Shown here one piece after another: positions 34,700 through 44,145 of a stretch of 64,000 bases of DNA. The translations under genes were made by a program, and so were the position numbers. Source of the DNA: Mycolicibacterium brumae (GTDB lineage: Bacteria; Actinomycetota; Actinomycetes; Mycobacteriales; Mycobacteriaceae); contig NZ_CP104302.1 of NCBI RefSeq assembly GCF_025215495.1, forward strand, positions 3,472,001 to 3,536,000, given 5' to 3'. The notes below the pieces were generated by a model, which saw only the letters and a list, made by a program, of their open reading frames with translations, did not search any database and was not told the DNA's origin. Every line of letters begins with the position of its first letter. Within the stretch, counting starts at the first letter, position 1.

Positions 34700-36403
34700 G
34701 TGCCGGCTGAGATAGCGCCCAGCACCCAGGCTTTGCGGGGCTGGCAGCGACGAGCTTTGGTGAAATACCTGGCCGCCAAGCCACGCGACTTCCTGGCCGT
34801 GGCCACCCCCGGCGCGGGAAAAACCACCTTCGCGCTGCGGATCGCCGGCGAACTGCTGGCCGAGCGGACCGTCGACCAGGTGACGATCGTCGTCCCAACC
34901 GAGCACCTCAAGGTGCAGTGGGCCCAGGCCGCCGCCCGCAACGGCATCGCACTGGACCCACGGTTCTCCAACTCGAACTCCCAGACCTCCAGCGAGTACC
35001 ACGGCGTCGTCGTGACCTACGCCCAGGTCGCCAGCCATCCGACCCGGCACCGGGTTCGCACCGAGAACCGCAAGACCCTGGTGATCTTCGATGAGATCCA
35101 CCACGGCGGCGACTCGAAGAGCTGGGGCGAGGCCATCCGGGAGGCGTTCGACGACGCCACCCGGCGGCTGTCCCTGACCGGCACCCCCTTCCGCAGCGAC
35201 GACAGCCCCATCCCGTTCGTCGAGTACGAGCCCGACGGCGCCGGCTACCAGCGCTCGAAGGCCGACCACGTCTACGGCTACTCCGACGCGCTGGCCGACG
35301 GCGTGGTCCGCCCGGTGGTGTTCCTGGCCTACTCCGGCGAGGCCCGCTGGCGCGACAGCGCTGGCGAGGAGTACTCCGCCCGGCTCGGCGAACCGCTGAG
35401 CGCTGAGCACACCGCCCGCGCCTGGCGCACCGCGCTGGACCCGGCCGGCGAGTGGATGCCCGCGGTGCTCGCCGCCGCCGACCGCCGGCTCACCCAGAAA
35501 CGCGCGCACGTGCCGGACGCCGGCGCGATGGTCATCGCCTCCGACCAGACCACCGCCCGGGCCTACGCCGAACTGCTCAGAAAGATCACCGGCGAGATCC
35601 CGACCATCGTGCTGTCCGACGACCCCGGATCCTCGGACCGGATCAGCGCCTACTCCGACTCCGACTCCCGCTGGCTGGTGGCGGTGCGGATGGTCTCCGA
35701 AGGGGTGGACGTGCCCCGGCTGAGCGTCGGGGTGTACGCGACCAGCGCCTCCACCCCGCTGTTCTTCGCCCAGGCCATCGGCCGGTTCGTGCGGTCCCGA
35801 CTGGCCGGGGAGACCGCCAGCATCTTCCTGCCGTCGGTGCCGAACCTGCTGCAACTGGCCAGCGAGCTGGAGGAACAGCGCAACCACGTGCTCGGCAAGC
35901 CGCACCGCGAGGAAAGCCTCGACGAGGATCCGCTGGACGCCGAGCTGGCCGCGCAGCGCCGCGAAGAGAAGTCCGAAGAGGAGAAGGGCTTCGAGTCCCT
36001 CGGCGCCGACGCCGAGCTCGACCAGGTGATCTTCGACGGATCGTCGTTCGGCACCGCCACCCCCGCCGGCAGCGACGAGGAGGCCGACTACCTCGGCATC
36101 CCCGGTCTGCTGGACGCCGGACAGATGCGCGACCTGCTGTCCCGTCGCCAGGACGCCCAGCTGCAGAAGCGGACCGCCTCCGGGGAGCTGCCGAAGGTGG
36201 CGTCCACCCACGGGCAGTTGCGCGAGCTGCGTCGCGAGCTCAACTCGCTGGTGTCGGCCACCCACCACAAGTCCGGCAAGCCGCACGGCTGGATCCACAA
36301 CGAGCTGCGCCGCCGCTGCGGCGGGCCGCCGGTGGCCGCCGCCAACCGGGAGCAGCTCCAAGAGCGCATCGAGGCGATCCGGACGCTGCACCGGGAGCTG
36401 TGA
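34700..36403 (+). CDS. SF2 DEAD/DEAH-type helicase
   Basis: 567 residues. Motif I is at about 36-43 (TPGAGKTT). Motif II is DEIH at 131-134. Motif III/Ib is LTGTP (SLTGTPFRSDD), and motif VI is QAIGRFVRSR. The C-terminus (about 390-567) has charged helices and a Gly/Arg-rich end without a recognised nuclease domain. The layout resembles the XPB/type-III-restriction helicase core seen in actinobacterial stand-alone helicases. No methylase or endonuclease gene is adjacent, so a restriction role is not supported. The GTG start at 34700 has GGAG upstream. It is coupled to the DUF3592 gene by a 4-nt overlap. Confidence 0.85.
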   Translation: MPAEIAPSTQALRGWQRRALVKYLAAKPRDFLAVATPGAGKTTFALRIAGELLAERTVDQVTIVVPTEHLKVQWAQAAARNGIALDPRFSNSNSQTSSEYHGVVVTYAQVASHPTRHRVRTENRKTLVIFDEIHHGGDSKSWGEAIREAFDDATRRLSLTGTPFRSDDSPIPFVEYEPDGAGYQRSKADHVYGYSDALADGVVRPVVFLAYSGEARWRDSAGEEYSARLGEPLSAEHTARAWRTALDPAGEWMPAVLAAADRRLTQKRAHVPDAGAMVIASDQTTARAYAELLRKITGEIPTIVLSDDPGSSDRISAYSDSDSRWLVAVRMVSEGVDVPRLSVGVYATSASTPLFFAQAIGRFVRSRLAGETASIFLPSVPNLLQLASELEEQRNHVLGKPHREESLDEDPLDAELAAQRREEKSEEEKGFESLGADAELDQVIFDGSSFGTATPAGSDEEADYLGIPGLLDAGQMRDLLSRRQDAQLQKRTASGELPKVASTHGQLRELRRELNSLVSATHHKSGKPHGWIHNELRRRCGGPPVAAANREQLQERIEAIRTLHREL

Positions 36404-36855
36404 GCGTGCGATCGAGCATCGAGGACATGGACGTCCCGGCCATCGTGGGCTGGATCTTCGGTGTGCTCGGCGCGCTGCTCACCATCGGCGCCTGTGTCTG
36501 GGGCGCCGTCGACATCGCCATGATCCGCGCCTCCGATGAGACCACCGGCGTCGTGGTCGGCCGGCATGCGGTGACCTCGACCGATTCCGACGGCCACCGC
36601 AGCGTCACCTACCGGATCGACGTCCGCTACGAGGTCGACGGGGTCCCCTACACGCACACTCCCTCCGGCTCGTCGAACCCGGCGCCGCATGTCGGCGACA
36701 AGGTTGGCGTCTATTACCGCCCGGAGAATCCCTCGGACGCGCGGATGGGCGGCGCGCTGCCCTGGATGGGGCACATGATCGTGCTCATCCTGGGGTTCGT
36801 CTTCTTCGCCGTGGCGATGTTGCTGTTCTTCGTCCGTCGGCGTCTGGGCTCCTAG
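36400..36855 (+). CDS. DUF3592 membrane protein
   Basis: 151 residues. The N-terminal helix (IVGWIFGVLGALLTIGACVWGA) and C-terminal helix (MIVLILGFVFFAVAMLLFFV) flank a beta-rich DUF3592 domain (TTGVVVGRHAVTSTDSDGHRSVTYRIDVRYEVDG...GDKVGVYYRPENPSDARM). The GTG overlaps the helicase stop (GTGA), so translation is coupled. An internal ATG at 36427 is an alternative. Function unknown; pairing with a helicase is odd and may be only positional. Confidence 0.78.
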   Translation: MSVRSSIEDMDVPAIVGWIFGVLGALLTIGACVWGAVDIAMIRASDETTGVVVGRHAVTSTDSDGHRSVTYRIDVRYEVDGVPYTHTPSGSSNPAPHVGDKVGVYYRPENPSDARMGGALPWMGHMIVLILGFVFFAVAMLLFFVRRRLGS

Positions 36856-36915
36856 TTCGTGGTGGCGACCCCGACCACCTAGGCTGGCCGGATCAGCAGC
36901 TCGGGGGAACATCAC

Positions 36916-38232
36916 ATGCGCCATCACGCCTACCGGTTCGCCGCGGCGGCCGTCGCGGCCGTCACCGCGCTCGCACTGGCGGCGCCCGCCCAGGCCGGCG
37001 CCGTCGCCCAGCCGGACTGGATGCCGACGTTGGACAACGACGACGTCGTCGTATCGGTCCCCGGCACCGGGGACGCCGGCGGCGCCGACCAACTCGGCCG
37101 CAGCCGTGACATCGGCCTGTTCGGGACCGACCCGGCGAACTGGCCGCCGGTGCGGATCATCGACTACCCGGCGGCGTTCGGGTTCACCATCGGCCCGGTG
37201 CTGATCCCGATCGTGGGGACCGGCACCTTCAACGGCTCCACCGACATCGGCTCCGCCAAGGCCGTCGCGGCGGCAGAGAATCACCAGGGCAACGGCCGGG
37301 TGGTGCTCAACGGCTATTCGCAGAGCGCCCCGATCGCGATGAACGCCGCCCACCTGCTGCGACTGCGCGGCACACCCGACGAGAAGATCATGGTGGTGGT
37401 CGGCGCGGACTCCCGCTTCCCGAACACCGGGGTGGAGAACGTCCTGCCCAGCTTCCTGCCCGGCATGCTCACCAACGGGGACCGCGATCCGGCCGACCTC
37501 GGCGACGCGGAGGTGTACTCCTACTGCGTGCGCGGCGACGCGACCTGCGGCGTCGGAAACCCGCTGGCCGACCCGCTCGGCACGCTGTTCTACCTGGCGC
37601 CCGGCTTCTACCTGCACGCCAATATGAACGACGACCTCAACGACTTCACCGAGGTCCGGCGCTGGAGCAGCAAGGACGGCTGCCTCGCCAACTGCGGGAA
37701 CACCACCTACGTCGTCTACGACGGCGGAAACCCGTGGGCGATGATGCTGCGCGACAACGGCGTGCCGGTGCCGCGCGAGGTCGATTACGTCATCAGCATC
37801 CTGGTTCCGGTGCCCGAGCCCGGGGTGCGGCAGAAGTTCGCCGGGGTCGACGTGCCCACCCCGCGGGAGCTGCAGGAATCGGCGAGCAAGCTGCTCGGGC
37901 TCACCGTTCCGACCAGCGACCCGGACCGCAACGCCAAGGTGCGGGACCGGCTCGTCGCCGACGCCACGCGCGATGACTCGACACCGGCGCCCCCGCGCGG
38001 GCAACTGCGCACCGCGGTGACCTCGGCGGCGAACGCGTTCTCGACAGCACGGCGTGATCTCAAGGCCGCGGTGCGCGAACTCGCGCCGCCGAAACTGCGC
38101 GACGGCGTCGCCAAGATTCAGAACGCGGTCGAGCAGCGGCTGACTGATCGGCGCCAGCAACGCGCCGAGCGGCCCCGGTTGGTCGAGCGGGTCAAGGCGA
38201 CGGCTTCTACTCAGGGTGAGAACAACCCGTGA
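36916..38232 (+). CDS. Secreted PE-PPE-domain alpha/beta hydrolase
   Basis: 438 residues. A signal peptide (about 1-27, ending APAQA) precedes the PE-PPE domain (about 45-280). That domain has the nucleophile motif GYSQS (VVLNGYSQSAPIA) and a later Asp/His region typical of serine hydrolases. PE-PPE domain proteins include esterases and trehalose polyphleate synthase. Cysteines in YCVRGDATCG and DGCLANCGN could form disulfides. The last 100 residues are charged and likely disordered. There is no PE or PPE N-terminal domain, so this is not a classical PE/PPE antigen. Substrate unknown. Confidence 0.85.
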   Translation: MRHHAYRFAAAAVAAVTALALAAPAQAGAVAQPDWMPTLDNDDVVVSVPGTGDAGGADQLGRSRDIGLFGTDPANWPPVRIIDYPAAFGFTIGPVLIPIVGTGTFNGSTDIGSAKAVAAAENHQGNGRVVLNGYSQSAPIAMNAAHLLRLRGTPDEKIMVVVGADSRFPNTGVENVLPSFLPGMLTNGDRDPADLGDAEVYSYCVRGDATCGVGNPLADPLGTLFYLAPGFYLHANMNDDLNDFTEVRRWSSKDGCLANCGNTTYVVYDGGNPWAMMLRDNGVPVPREVDYVISILVPVPEPGVRQKFAGVDVPTPRELQESASKLLGLTVPTSDPDRNAKVRDRLVADATRDDSTPAPPRGQLRTAVTSAANAFSTARRDLKAAVRELAPPKLRDGVAKIQNAVEQRLTDRRQQRAERPRLVERVKATASTQGENNP

Positions 38233-38292
38233 CGTCCTGAGCGGTTCCGGGCAGCATTTGCGGAAGTAACTCTACTTACGCGAGGCCCTTCC

Positions 38293-39420
38293 ATGACCAT
38301 CCAGTTGCACTGGTTCCTGCCCACTTACGGTGACAGTCGCGAGATCGTCGGCGGCGGCCACGGCACCGCCGCCGGCGCGGCGAGGCGCGACCGCGACGCC
38401 TCCATCGACTACCTCGCCTCGATCGTGCGGGCCGCCGAGACGTTCGGGTTCACCGGGGCATTGATCCCGACCGGCGCCTGGTGCGAGGACGCGTTCGTCA
38501 CCGCCTCGCTGCTGGCCAGGGAGACCAGCACCCTGGCGTTCCTGGTGGCGCTGCGGCCGGGGCTGATCAGCCCGACGCTGTCGGCGCAGATGGCCGCCAC
38601 CTTCGCCCGGCACGAGCCGGGCCGGATCCTGCTCAACGTCGTCGTCGGCGGCGAGGCGCACGAGCAGCGCAGCTACGGCGATTTCATCGACAAGGACTCC
38701 CGCTACCGGCGCTGCGACGAATTCCTGGAGGTGGTTCGCGGGCTGTGGGCCGGAGAGACCGTCAGCTACGACGGCGAGCACATCCGGGTGCAGGAGGCCG
38801 CGTTGGCCACACTGCCGAATCCAGCGCCGCCGCTGTACTTCGGCGGCAGTTCCCCCGCCGCCGGCCCGGTCGCCGCCCGGCACGCCGATGTGTACCTGAC
38901 CTGGGGCGAACCACCGGAGGCGGTGGCCGCCAAGATCGCCTGGATCCGCGAACTCGCCGAGGCCCAGGGCCGCCAGATCCGGTTCGGCATCCGGCTGCAC
39001 ACCATCTCCCGGGACAGTTCCGAGGCGGCCTGGGCCGAGGCCGGCCGGCTGCTCGACGCCCTGGACGACGAAGTCGTCGCCAAAGCCCAGGCCGGGCTGG
39101 GCCGCAGCGAATCCGAGGGGCAGCGCCGGATGCTGGCGCTACACGAGTCCCACCGCGCCGACGGCAGCTGGAACGACGCCCGCGCGCTGGAGATCGCGCC
39201 GAACCTGTGGGCCGGGGTCGGGCTGGTCCGGGGTGGAGCGGGCACCGCGCTGGTCGGCAGTCACACCGAGGTCGCCGACCGGATCGCCGAGTACGCCGAC
39301 GCCGGTATCGACGAGTTCATCTTCTCCGGTTACCCGCACCTGGAAGAGCTGTACTGGTTCGGCGAAGGCGTCGTGCCGATCCTCACCGAACGCGGACTGT
39401 TCAAGGAGGCGACCGCATGA
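38293..39420 (+). CDS. ssuD: FMNH2-dependent alkanesulfonate monooxygenase SsuD-type (LLM class)
   Basis: 375 residues. The luciferase-like fold is evident: HWFLPTYGDSREIVGGGHG at the start, then FGFTGALIPTGAWCEDAF and RILLNVVVGGEAHEQ. SsuD releases sulfite from alkanesulfonates using reduced FMN. Length and motifs match SsuD rather than other LLM enzymes. It leads an operon with the permease, binding protein and ATPase, each coupled or close, so the assembly is a sulfur-scavenging system. No flavin reductase (SsuE) gene is present here. The ATG at 38293 starts the family-typical TIQLHWFLPT. Confidence 0.9.
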   Translation: MTIQLHWFLPTYGDSREIVGGGHGTAAGAARRDRDASIDYLASIVRAAETFGFTGALIPTGAWCEDAFVTASLLARETSTLAFLVALRPGLISPTLSAQMAATFARHEPGRILLNVVVGGEAHEQRSYGDFIDKDSRYRRCDEFLEVVRGLWAGETVSYDGEHIRVQEAALATLPNPAPPLYFGGSSPAAGPVAARHADVYLTWGEPPEAVAAKIAWIRELAEAQGRQIRFGIRLHTISRDSSEAAWAEAGRLLDALDDEVVAKAQAGLGRSESEGQRRMLALHESHRADGSWNDARALEIAPNLWAGVGLVRGGAGTALVGSHTEVADRIAEYADAGIDEFIFSGYPHLEELYWFGEGVVPILTERGLFKEATA

Positions 39421-40298
39421 CCACCCTGACCGCCCACGCCGTCGCGGTGAGCCGCCGCGCCGGCCGCCCGCGCACTCTCAGCGCCGAAGCATCGTCGAAC
39501 CTGCGGCATTGGGCCGTGCGGGTCGCCGCGCTGGTCGGTTTCCTGCTGGCCTGGTGGGCGGTCACCGCCGCCGGCCTCATCCAACCGCTCTACCTGCCCG
39601 CCCCCGGCGAAGTCTGGCAGGCCTTCGTCCGCGCCAACACCTGGCACCAAGTCGCCCCCGGCGTCCCCCGCGAGGTGCTCGGCGAACAGAACTACTTCCT
39701 CTGGGAACACCTCATCGCCAGCCTGCAACGCATCTTCATCGGCGTCGCCGCAGCCATCGTCTTCGGCGTCGCCCTCGGCTTCCTGATGGGCTCCTCGAAA
39801 TGGATCTCCACCATCGTCGAGCCGTACCTGAACTTCCTGCGGGCGCTGCCGCCGCTGGGCTACTTCAGCCTGCTGATCGTCTGGTTCGGCATCGGCGACA
39901 CCTCCAAAGTTTGGCTGCTGTTCCTGGCCGCCTTCCCCGCCATCACCGTCGCCACCCTGGCCGGAGTGACCGGCGTCAAACGCGACTACGTCAACGCCGC
40001 CCGCGCCCTGGGCGCCAATCACTCCCAGGTCACTCGCCGGGTGGTGCTGCCGGCCGCGACGCCGGACATCATCAATGGCATCCGGCTGGCCGTCGGGTTC
40101 GCCTGGACCACCGTGGTGGCCGCCGAACTCAACAACGGCATCCCCGGCATCGGCGGACTGGCCTACGTCGCCGGAACCCAACTACGCACCCCACTGGTCA
40201 TCGCCTGCATCGTCGTCATCGGCATCACCGCACTGCTGCTCGACTCGGCGATCAAATGGCTCGGCAACATCGCCGCCCCCTGGAAGGGACACGTGTGA
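39417..40298 (+). CDS. ssuC: Sulfonate ABC transporter permease (SsuC-type)
   Basis: 293 residues with six membrane helices. It carries the BPD_transp_1 EAA loop (YVNAARALGANHSQVTRRVVLPAATPDIINGIRLAVGFAW). ATG at 39417 overlaps the ssuD stop (ATGA) and has AAGGAGG a few bases before it. The large upstream in-frame extension is a shadow of ssuD. The gene leans strongly to C-ending codons in its middle part, somewhat unlike its neighbours. It forms the channel for sulfonate uptake with the following two genes. Confidence 0.9.
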   Translation: MTTLTAHAVAVSRRAGRPRTLSAEASSNLRHWAVRVAALVGFLLAWWAVTAAGLIQPLYLPAPGEVWQAFVRANTWHQVAPGVPREVLGEQNYFLWEHLIASLQRIFIGVAAAIVFGVALGFLMGSSKWISTIVEPYLNFLRALPPLGYFSLLIVWFGIGDTSKVWLLFLAAFPAITVATLAGVTGVKRDYVNAARALGANHSQVTRRVVLPAATPDIINGIRLAVGFAWTTVVAAELNNGIPGIGGLAYVAGTQLRTPLVIACIVVIGITALLLDSAIKWLGNIAAPWKGHV

Positions 40299-41365
40299 GC
40301 ACCCCCGCCCGGCCCATTCTGACGACGAGCCTGCTGGCGCTCGCCGCCGGACTGACTCTCTCCGGCTGCCTGGTGGAGTCCGGCCGCGGTGAGATGAGCC
40401 GTTCCACGATCGACAAGGTGGACTGCCCGATCGCGCCGAACCCGGACGTCACCGCGACCGTCCGGATCGGCTACCAGCAGATCCCCAACGGCGACCTGAT
40501 CGTCAAGGACGCCGAGTTGCTGAACACCTGCTTGCCCAACGCGCAGATCGTGTGGACCCAGTTCTCCTCCGGCGCCGACGTGGTGCGGGCCTTCGGGTCC
40601 GACTCGCTGGACCTGGGTCTGTACGGGTCCGCCCCGGCGGCCAAGTCACTGTCGGCGCCACTGAACCTCGACGTGCGCGTCATCTGGATCCAGGACGTCA
40701 TCGGCTCCGCCGAGTCACTGGCGGTGCGTGACCCGGCGATCACCGACATCTACGGGCTGCGGGGCAAGAGCGTCGGGGTGCCGTTCGGGTCCACCGCGCA
40801 CCTGAGCCTGCAGTCCGCGCTGGACAAGGCCGGCCTGGCCAAGGACGTGAACGTCATCAACCTGGAGCCCAGCGCCATCGTCGGCGCCTGGCAGGGCAAC
40901 CAGATCGACGGCGCCTTCATCTGGGAGCCCACCCTGGGCGAGCTCACCCAGAACGGCCACATCATTCTGACCGCCGAGGACACCGCCAAGGCCGGCAGCC
41001 CCACCTTCGACCTGGAGGCCGCGCGGGGGCAGTTCATCGACGAGAACCCCGAAGTGCTGCTGGCCTGGACGGCCGCGCAGAACTGGGCGGTGAATCTGAT
41101 CAACGACGATCGCGACGCCGCGATCACCCGGTTGTCCGGACAGCTCGGCGTCAATCCCGATCAGGTGGCCGCCCAGCTGGACGGCTACATCTACCTGGAC
41201 GCCGCGACCCAGGCCGGGCCTAAGTACCTCGGCGGTGGGCTGGGCCCCGATATCCGCAACACCGCCCTGTTCCTGAAGGGCCAGAGCGGGGTCGACGCCG
41301 TCGGCCCGCCCGCGGATTACACCGACGCCATCTACCCCGACGCGGCGAAAGAGCTGGCCCGATGA
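40295..41365 (+). CDS. ssuA: Sulfonate ABC transporter substrate-binding lipoprotein (SsuA/TauA-type)
   Basis: 356 residues. The lipoprotein signal ends in LTLSGC with Cys25 as the lipid anchor. The mature protein has the NMT1/SsuA-type periplasmic fold (RIGYQQIPNGDLIV, DLGLYGSAPAAKSLSA, GKSVGVPFGSTAHLSL, GAFIWEPTLGELT). GTG at 40295 overlaps the permease stop by 4 nt. It captures sulfonates (or taurine-like compounds) outside the membrane and hands them to SsuC. The exact ligand is unknown. Confidence 0.88.
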   Translation: MSTPARPILTTSLLALAAGLTLSGCLVESGRGEMSRSTIDKVDCPIAPNPDVTATVRIGYQQIPNGDLIVKDAELLNTCLPNAQIVWTQFSSGADVVRAFGSDSLDLGLYGSAPAAKSLSAPLNLDVRVIWIQDVIGSAESLAVRDPAITDIYGLRGKSVGVPFGSTAHLSLQSALDKAGLAKDVNVINLEPSAIVGAWQGNQIDGAFIWEPTLGELTQNGHIILTAEDTAKAGSPTFDLEAARGQFIDENPEVLLAWTAAQNWAVNLINDDRDAAITRLSGQLGVNPDQVAAQLDGYIYLDAATQAGPKYLGGGLGPDIRNTALFLKGQSGVDAVGPPADYTDAIYPDAAKELAR

Positions 41366-41417
41366 GCGGGCAACGTTTTTCCGCGAGCGAACGAGGGCCA
41401 CGAGAATGGAGCCGGAC

Positions 41418-42206
41418 ATGAGTGATCCCAGCGCGCGGTTGACTTTGGTCGACGTCGGCCAGACCTACCGCTCCGGCGGCGACGAAGTGACCGCGGTGCA
41501 GCCGACCTCGCTGACCATTGAGCCGGGCGAGTTCATCTCGCTGGTCGGCCCGTCGGGCTGCGGCAAGACCACGCTGCTGCAGATGATCGCCGGGTTCCTC
41601 GCCCCGACGTCAGGGACGATCCGGATCGGCGACACCGTGGTGAAGACCCCGTCGCCGGACCGCGGCGTGGTGTTCCAGGCGCCCACGCTGTACCCGTGGC
41701 TCAGCGTGCTCGGCAACGTCGAGTTCGGGCTGCGCAACCAGGGCATCGACAAGGCGACTCGGCAGCAGAAGGCCGAGGCGATTCTGGAGACCGTCGGCCT
41801 GACCGGGTTCGGCGAGCGTCGGCCCTACGAACTGTCCGGCGGTATGCAGCAACGCGCGCAGATCGCCCGGGTGCTGGTCAACGACCCGCGGATCATCCTG
41901 ATGGACGAGCCGTACGGGGCGCTGGATCCGCTGACCCGTGAGCGGCTGCAGGTGGAACTGCTCAACCTGTGGCGCCGCGAGCACAAGACCATCATCTTCA
42001 TCACCCACTCGGTGGAGGAGGCGCTGTTCCTGTCCACCCGGGTGCTGGTGATGAGCGCACGGCCCGGGCGGGTGGTGCTCGACCGTCGGATCTCGCTGCC
42101 CGGCGACAATCCGGACACCGTGCGCGACCCGTCGGTGATCGCCACGCCGGAGTTCTACCGGCTGAAGATCGAACTGTCGGAAGCGATTTACGCGGCACAC
42201 GGGTGA
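41418..42206 (+). CDS. ssuB: Sulfonate ABC transporter ATPase (SsuB/TauB-type)
   Basis: 262 residues. Walker A is GPSGCGKTT, the signature LSGGMQQR, Walker B IILMDEPYGALD and the switch His in FITHSVEEA. ATG at 41418 is preferred because GGAG lies 6 nt upstream; the ATG at 41406 would add MEPD. It powers uptake through SsuC. It is the last gene of the ssuDCAB-type operon, 52 nt after ssuA, and is followed by a repeat-rich gap of about 130 bp. Confidence 0.9.
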   Translation: MSDPSARLTLVDVGQTYRSGGDEVTAVQPTSLTIEPGEFISLVGPSGCGKTTLLQMIAGFLAPTSGTIRIGDTVVKTPSPDRGVVFQAPTLYPWLSVLGNVEFGLRNQGIDKATRQQKAEAILETVGLTGFGERRPYELSGGMQQRAQIARVLVNDPRIILMDEPYGALDPLTRERLQVELLNLWRREHKTIIFITHSVEEALFLSTRVLVMSARPGRVVLDRRISLPGDNPDTVRDPSVIATPEFYRLKIELSEAIYAAHG

Positions 42207-42223
42207 GGTTCAGCGAGGCTAGG

Positions 42224-42301
42224 CGGAGCTTGCGGAGCCGAGTCGAAGCTGGAACCGAACATCAAACACTGAGGTCGCAAGCGAAGCCGGAGCTTGCGGA
42301 G
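42224..42301. repeat. Direct repeat of CGGAGCTTGCGGAG after the sulfonate operon
   Basis: The 14-mer occurs exactly at 42224-42237 and 42288-42301. The pair is enclosed by a 9-bp inverted repeat (GGGTGAGGT at 42201-42209 and its complement at 42316-42324). The 133-bp gap between ssuB and the convergent cyclase-like gene holds no ORF. It may act as a complex terminator. Confidence 0.45.
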
Positions 42302-42339
42302 GCTTTGCGCAGCGGACCTCACCCCATCAACACGGGTGA

Positions 42340-43179
42340 TTAAGAGGTCGCGAGCTCCGGGATGAGCACCGGGTAGAGGTCCTGGCTGCCGCGGATGCCC
42401 TTGAGTTCCACGGTGCGCGGCTCACCGACCTCGATATCGGTGTCGGCGACGGCGTCGCGCACTGGTTGAGAGATCAGGATCTGCCCGCCGGAGGCCTGCG
42501 CCGCGACCCGGGCAGCCATTGCGACATTGCGGCCGAACAGGTCGTCGCCGCGGCGCACCGAGCTGCCCTGGTGCAGGCCCATCCGGACCCGGATCGGCTG
42601 CTTGGCGATCGCGGTGGTCTCCAGATCGTGCTGGACGTCGACGCAGGCGCGGACCGCCTCGGCCGGATCGGCGAAAGCGATCATGAATCCGTCGCCCTGG
42701 TTCTTCACCACGTGCCCACCGTGGTTCTCCACCGCCCGGGTGACCAGTTTGTTGTGCCGGTCCAGAACCTTGACCCACTCCCGATCGCCGAGGGTCTCGT
42801 TGAGCTCGGTGGAGCCCTCGATGTCGGAGAACGCGATCACCACCTCGCCGTCGGCGGTGATCCGGGCCAGGTCGGGCCGCTCCACCTTGGCCCAGCCGGC
42901 CAAATCCTCGATCGAGTTGCGCACGGTGGCGCCGATGCCCTTGGTGATCAGCGAGTTCCCGGTCTCCCACACCGTTTTGACCGCCAGCGGGGCCAGTCCG
43001 ATCCGCTTGCGTCTGCGGCCCTGTTCGTCACGGATGCGATCCAGTTCGGCGCGGGCCGAACGGAGTTGCTTCCGCGCGACGATCAGCAGCACGCTCAGCG
43101 TGATGACGGCGGCCAGCGCCAGCACTCCGACGATGCCCACCGCGATCCACGCGGTGTCCCAGCTCTGCTGCGAATCCAT
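42340..43179 (-). CDS. Membrane-anchored class III adenylate/guanylate cyclase-fold protein
   Basis: 279 residues from the ATG at 43179. A membrane helix is at about 12-35, followed by a basic juxtamembrane segment. The cyclase homology domain (about 110-275) has metal-binding Asp119 (FSDIEGST) and Asp163 ([10 protein letters not shown]) and an Arg at 224 (MAARV). The transition-state Asn normally found in VNxAAR is replaced by Ala220 (RNVAMAAR), so catalytic activity may be weak or lost. The longer frame to 43404 overlaps the divergent SDR gene. M. tuberculosis has many such cyclases. A sensor or degenerate cyclase is equally possible. Confidence 0.84.
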   Translation of the reverse strand: MDSQQSWDTAWIAVGIVGVLALAAVITLSVLLIVARKQLRSARAELDRIRDEQGRRRKRIGLAPLAVKTVWETGNSLITKGIGATVRNSIEDLAGWAKVERPDLARITADGEVVIAFSDIEGSTELNETLGDREWVKVLDRHNKLVTRAVENHGGHVVKNQGDGFMIAFADPAEAVRACVDVQHDLETTAIAKQPIRVRMGLHQGSSVRRGDDLFGRNVAMAARVAAQASGGQILISQPVRDAVADTDIEVGEPRTVELKGIRGSQDLYPVLIPELATS

Positions 43180-43203
43180 GGCCTCTGACCCTAGATCACC
43201 CCG

Positions 43204-43209
43204 TATGTT
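43204..43209 (+). promoter_or_regulatory. Leaderless -10 box (TATGTT) for the SDR gene
   Basis: TATGTT lies 6 nt before the ATG at 43216 in the 36-bp gap between divergent genes. On the other strand TAGGGT lies 8 nt before the cyclase-fold gene's ATG. Confidence 0.5.
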
Positions 43210-43215
43210 GAAAAC

Positions 43216-44136
43216 ATGAGCAGCAAGTGGACCGAATCCGATGTGCCTGATCAGTCGGGGCGGCTGGCGATCGTCACCGGCGCCAACTCCGGCCTGGGCT
43301 ATGAGACCGCGCGGGTGCTGGCGGGCGCCGGGGCCACCGTCGTGCTCGCGGTTCGCAACACCGACAAGGGCGAGGCCGCCGCGGCGAAAATCCGTGAGCT
43401 GCACCCGAACGCCCAGTTGAGCGTGCGCCGGCTGGACCTGTCGTCGCTCGATTCGGTGCGCGCGTCAGCCGACCAACTCGGCGCCGAACACCCCCGGATC
43501 GACCTGCTGATCAACAACGCCGGGCTGATGTACACACCATCGCGGGAACTGACCGCCGACGGCTTCGAGATGCAGTTCGGCACCAACCACCTCGGGCACT
43601 TCGCATTGACCGGACTGCTGCTGCCGAATCTGCTGCCGGTGCGCGGGTCACGGGTGGTCGTGGTCTCCAGCATGGCCCACAACATCCGGGCCGCCATCCA
43701 CTTCGACAACCTGGCCTGGGAACACGGCTACGACCGGATCGCCGCCTATGGCCAGTCCAAGCTGGCCAACCTGATGTTCGCCTACGAGTTGTCGCGCAAG
43801 TTGGCGGCCGCGGACGCCGAGACCATCGCGGTGGCCGCTCACCCCGGCATGAGCGACACCGAGTTGTTCCGCGAGCTGCCGTTCCCGGTGTCCCTCGGGT
43901 TCAAGCTGACCGCGCCGTTGATCGCCCAGAAGGCCGCCGACGGCGCGCTGCCGACGCTGCGCGCGGCCACCGACCCGAACGCGGTCAGCGGCGACTACTA
44001 CGGCCCGGCCGGGCTCGGCGAGGTGAAGGGACCGCCGCGGCGGGTGCGATCCTCCCGGCAGTCCCGCGACGAGGACATCGCCGCCCGATTGTGGACCGTG
44101 TCCGAGGAGTTGACCGGAGTCAGCTACCCGGTGTGA
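43216..44136 (+). CDS. Short-chain dehydrogenase/reductase (retinol-dehydrogenase-like)
   Basis: 306 residues. The cofactor motif TGANSGLG starts near residue 21. NNAG ([10 protein letters not shown]) is conserved, and the catalytic Tyr-Lys pair is in YGQSK with a preceding Ser in VVSSMAH. The Arg in [10 protein letters not shown] after the second strand suggests NADP(H) preference. M. tuberculosis has an SDR (Rv0439c) directly beside groEL2; this gene may be its relocated counterpart, now 15 kb away. Substrate unknown. Confidence 0.87.
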   Translation: MSSKWTESDVPDQSGRLAIVTGANSGLGYETARVLAGAGATVVLAVRNTDKGEAAAAKIRELHPNAQLSVRRLDLSSLDSVRASADQLGAEHPRIDLLINNAGLMYTPSRELTADGFEMQFGTNHLGHFALTGLLLPNLLPVRGSRVVVVSSMAHNIRAAIHFDNLAWEHGYDRIAAYGQSKLANLMFAYELSRKLAAADAETIAVAAHPGMSDTELFRELPFPVSLGFKLTAPLIAQKAADGALPTLRAATDPNAVSGDYYGPAGLGEVKGPPRRVRSSRQSRDEDIAARLWTVSEELTGVSYPV

Positions 44137-44145
44137 GCGACGACC

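Noticed and set aside
34700..36403. Type III restriction system
   Set aside because: Only helicase motifs are present. There is no endonuclease motif and no methyltransferase gene nearby.
36916..38232. Classical PE or PPE antigen
   Set aside because: The protein has a standard signal peptide and hydrolase domain but no PE or PPE N-terminal domain.
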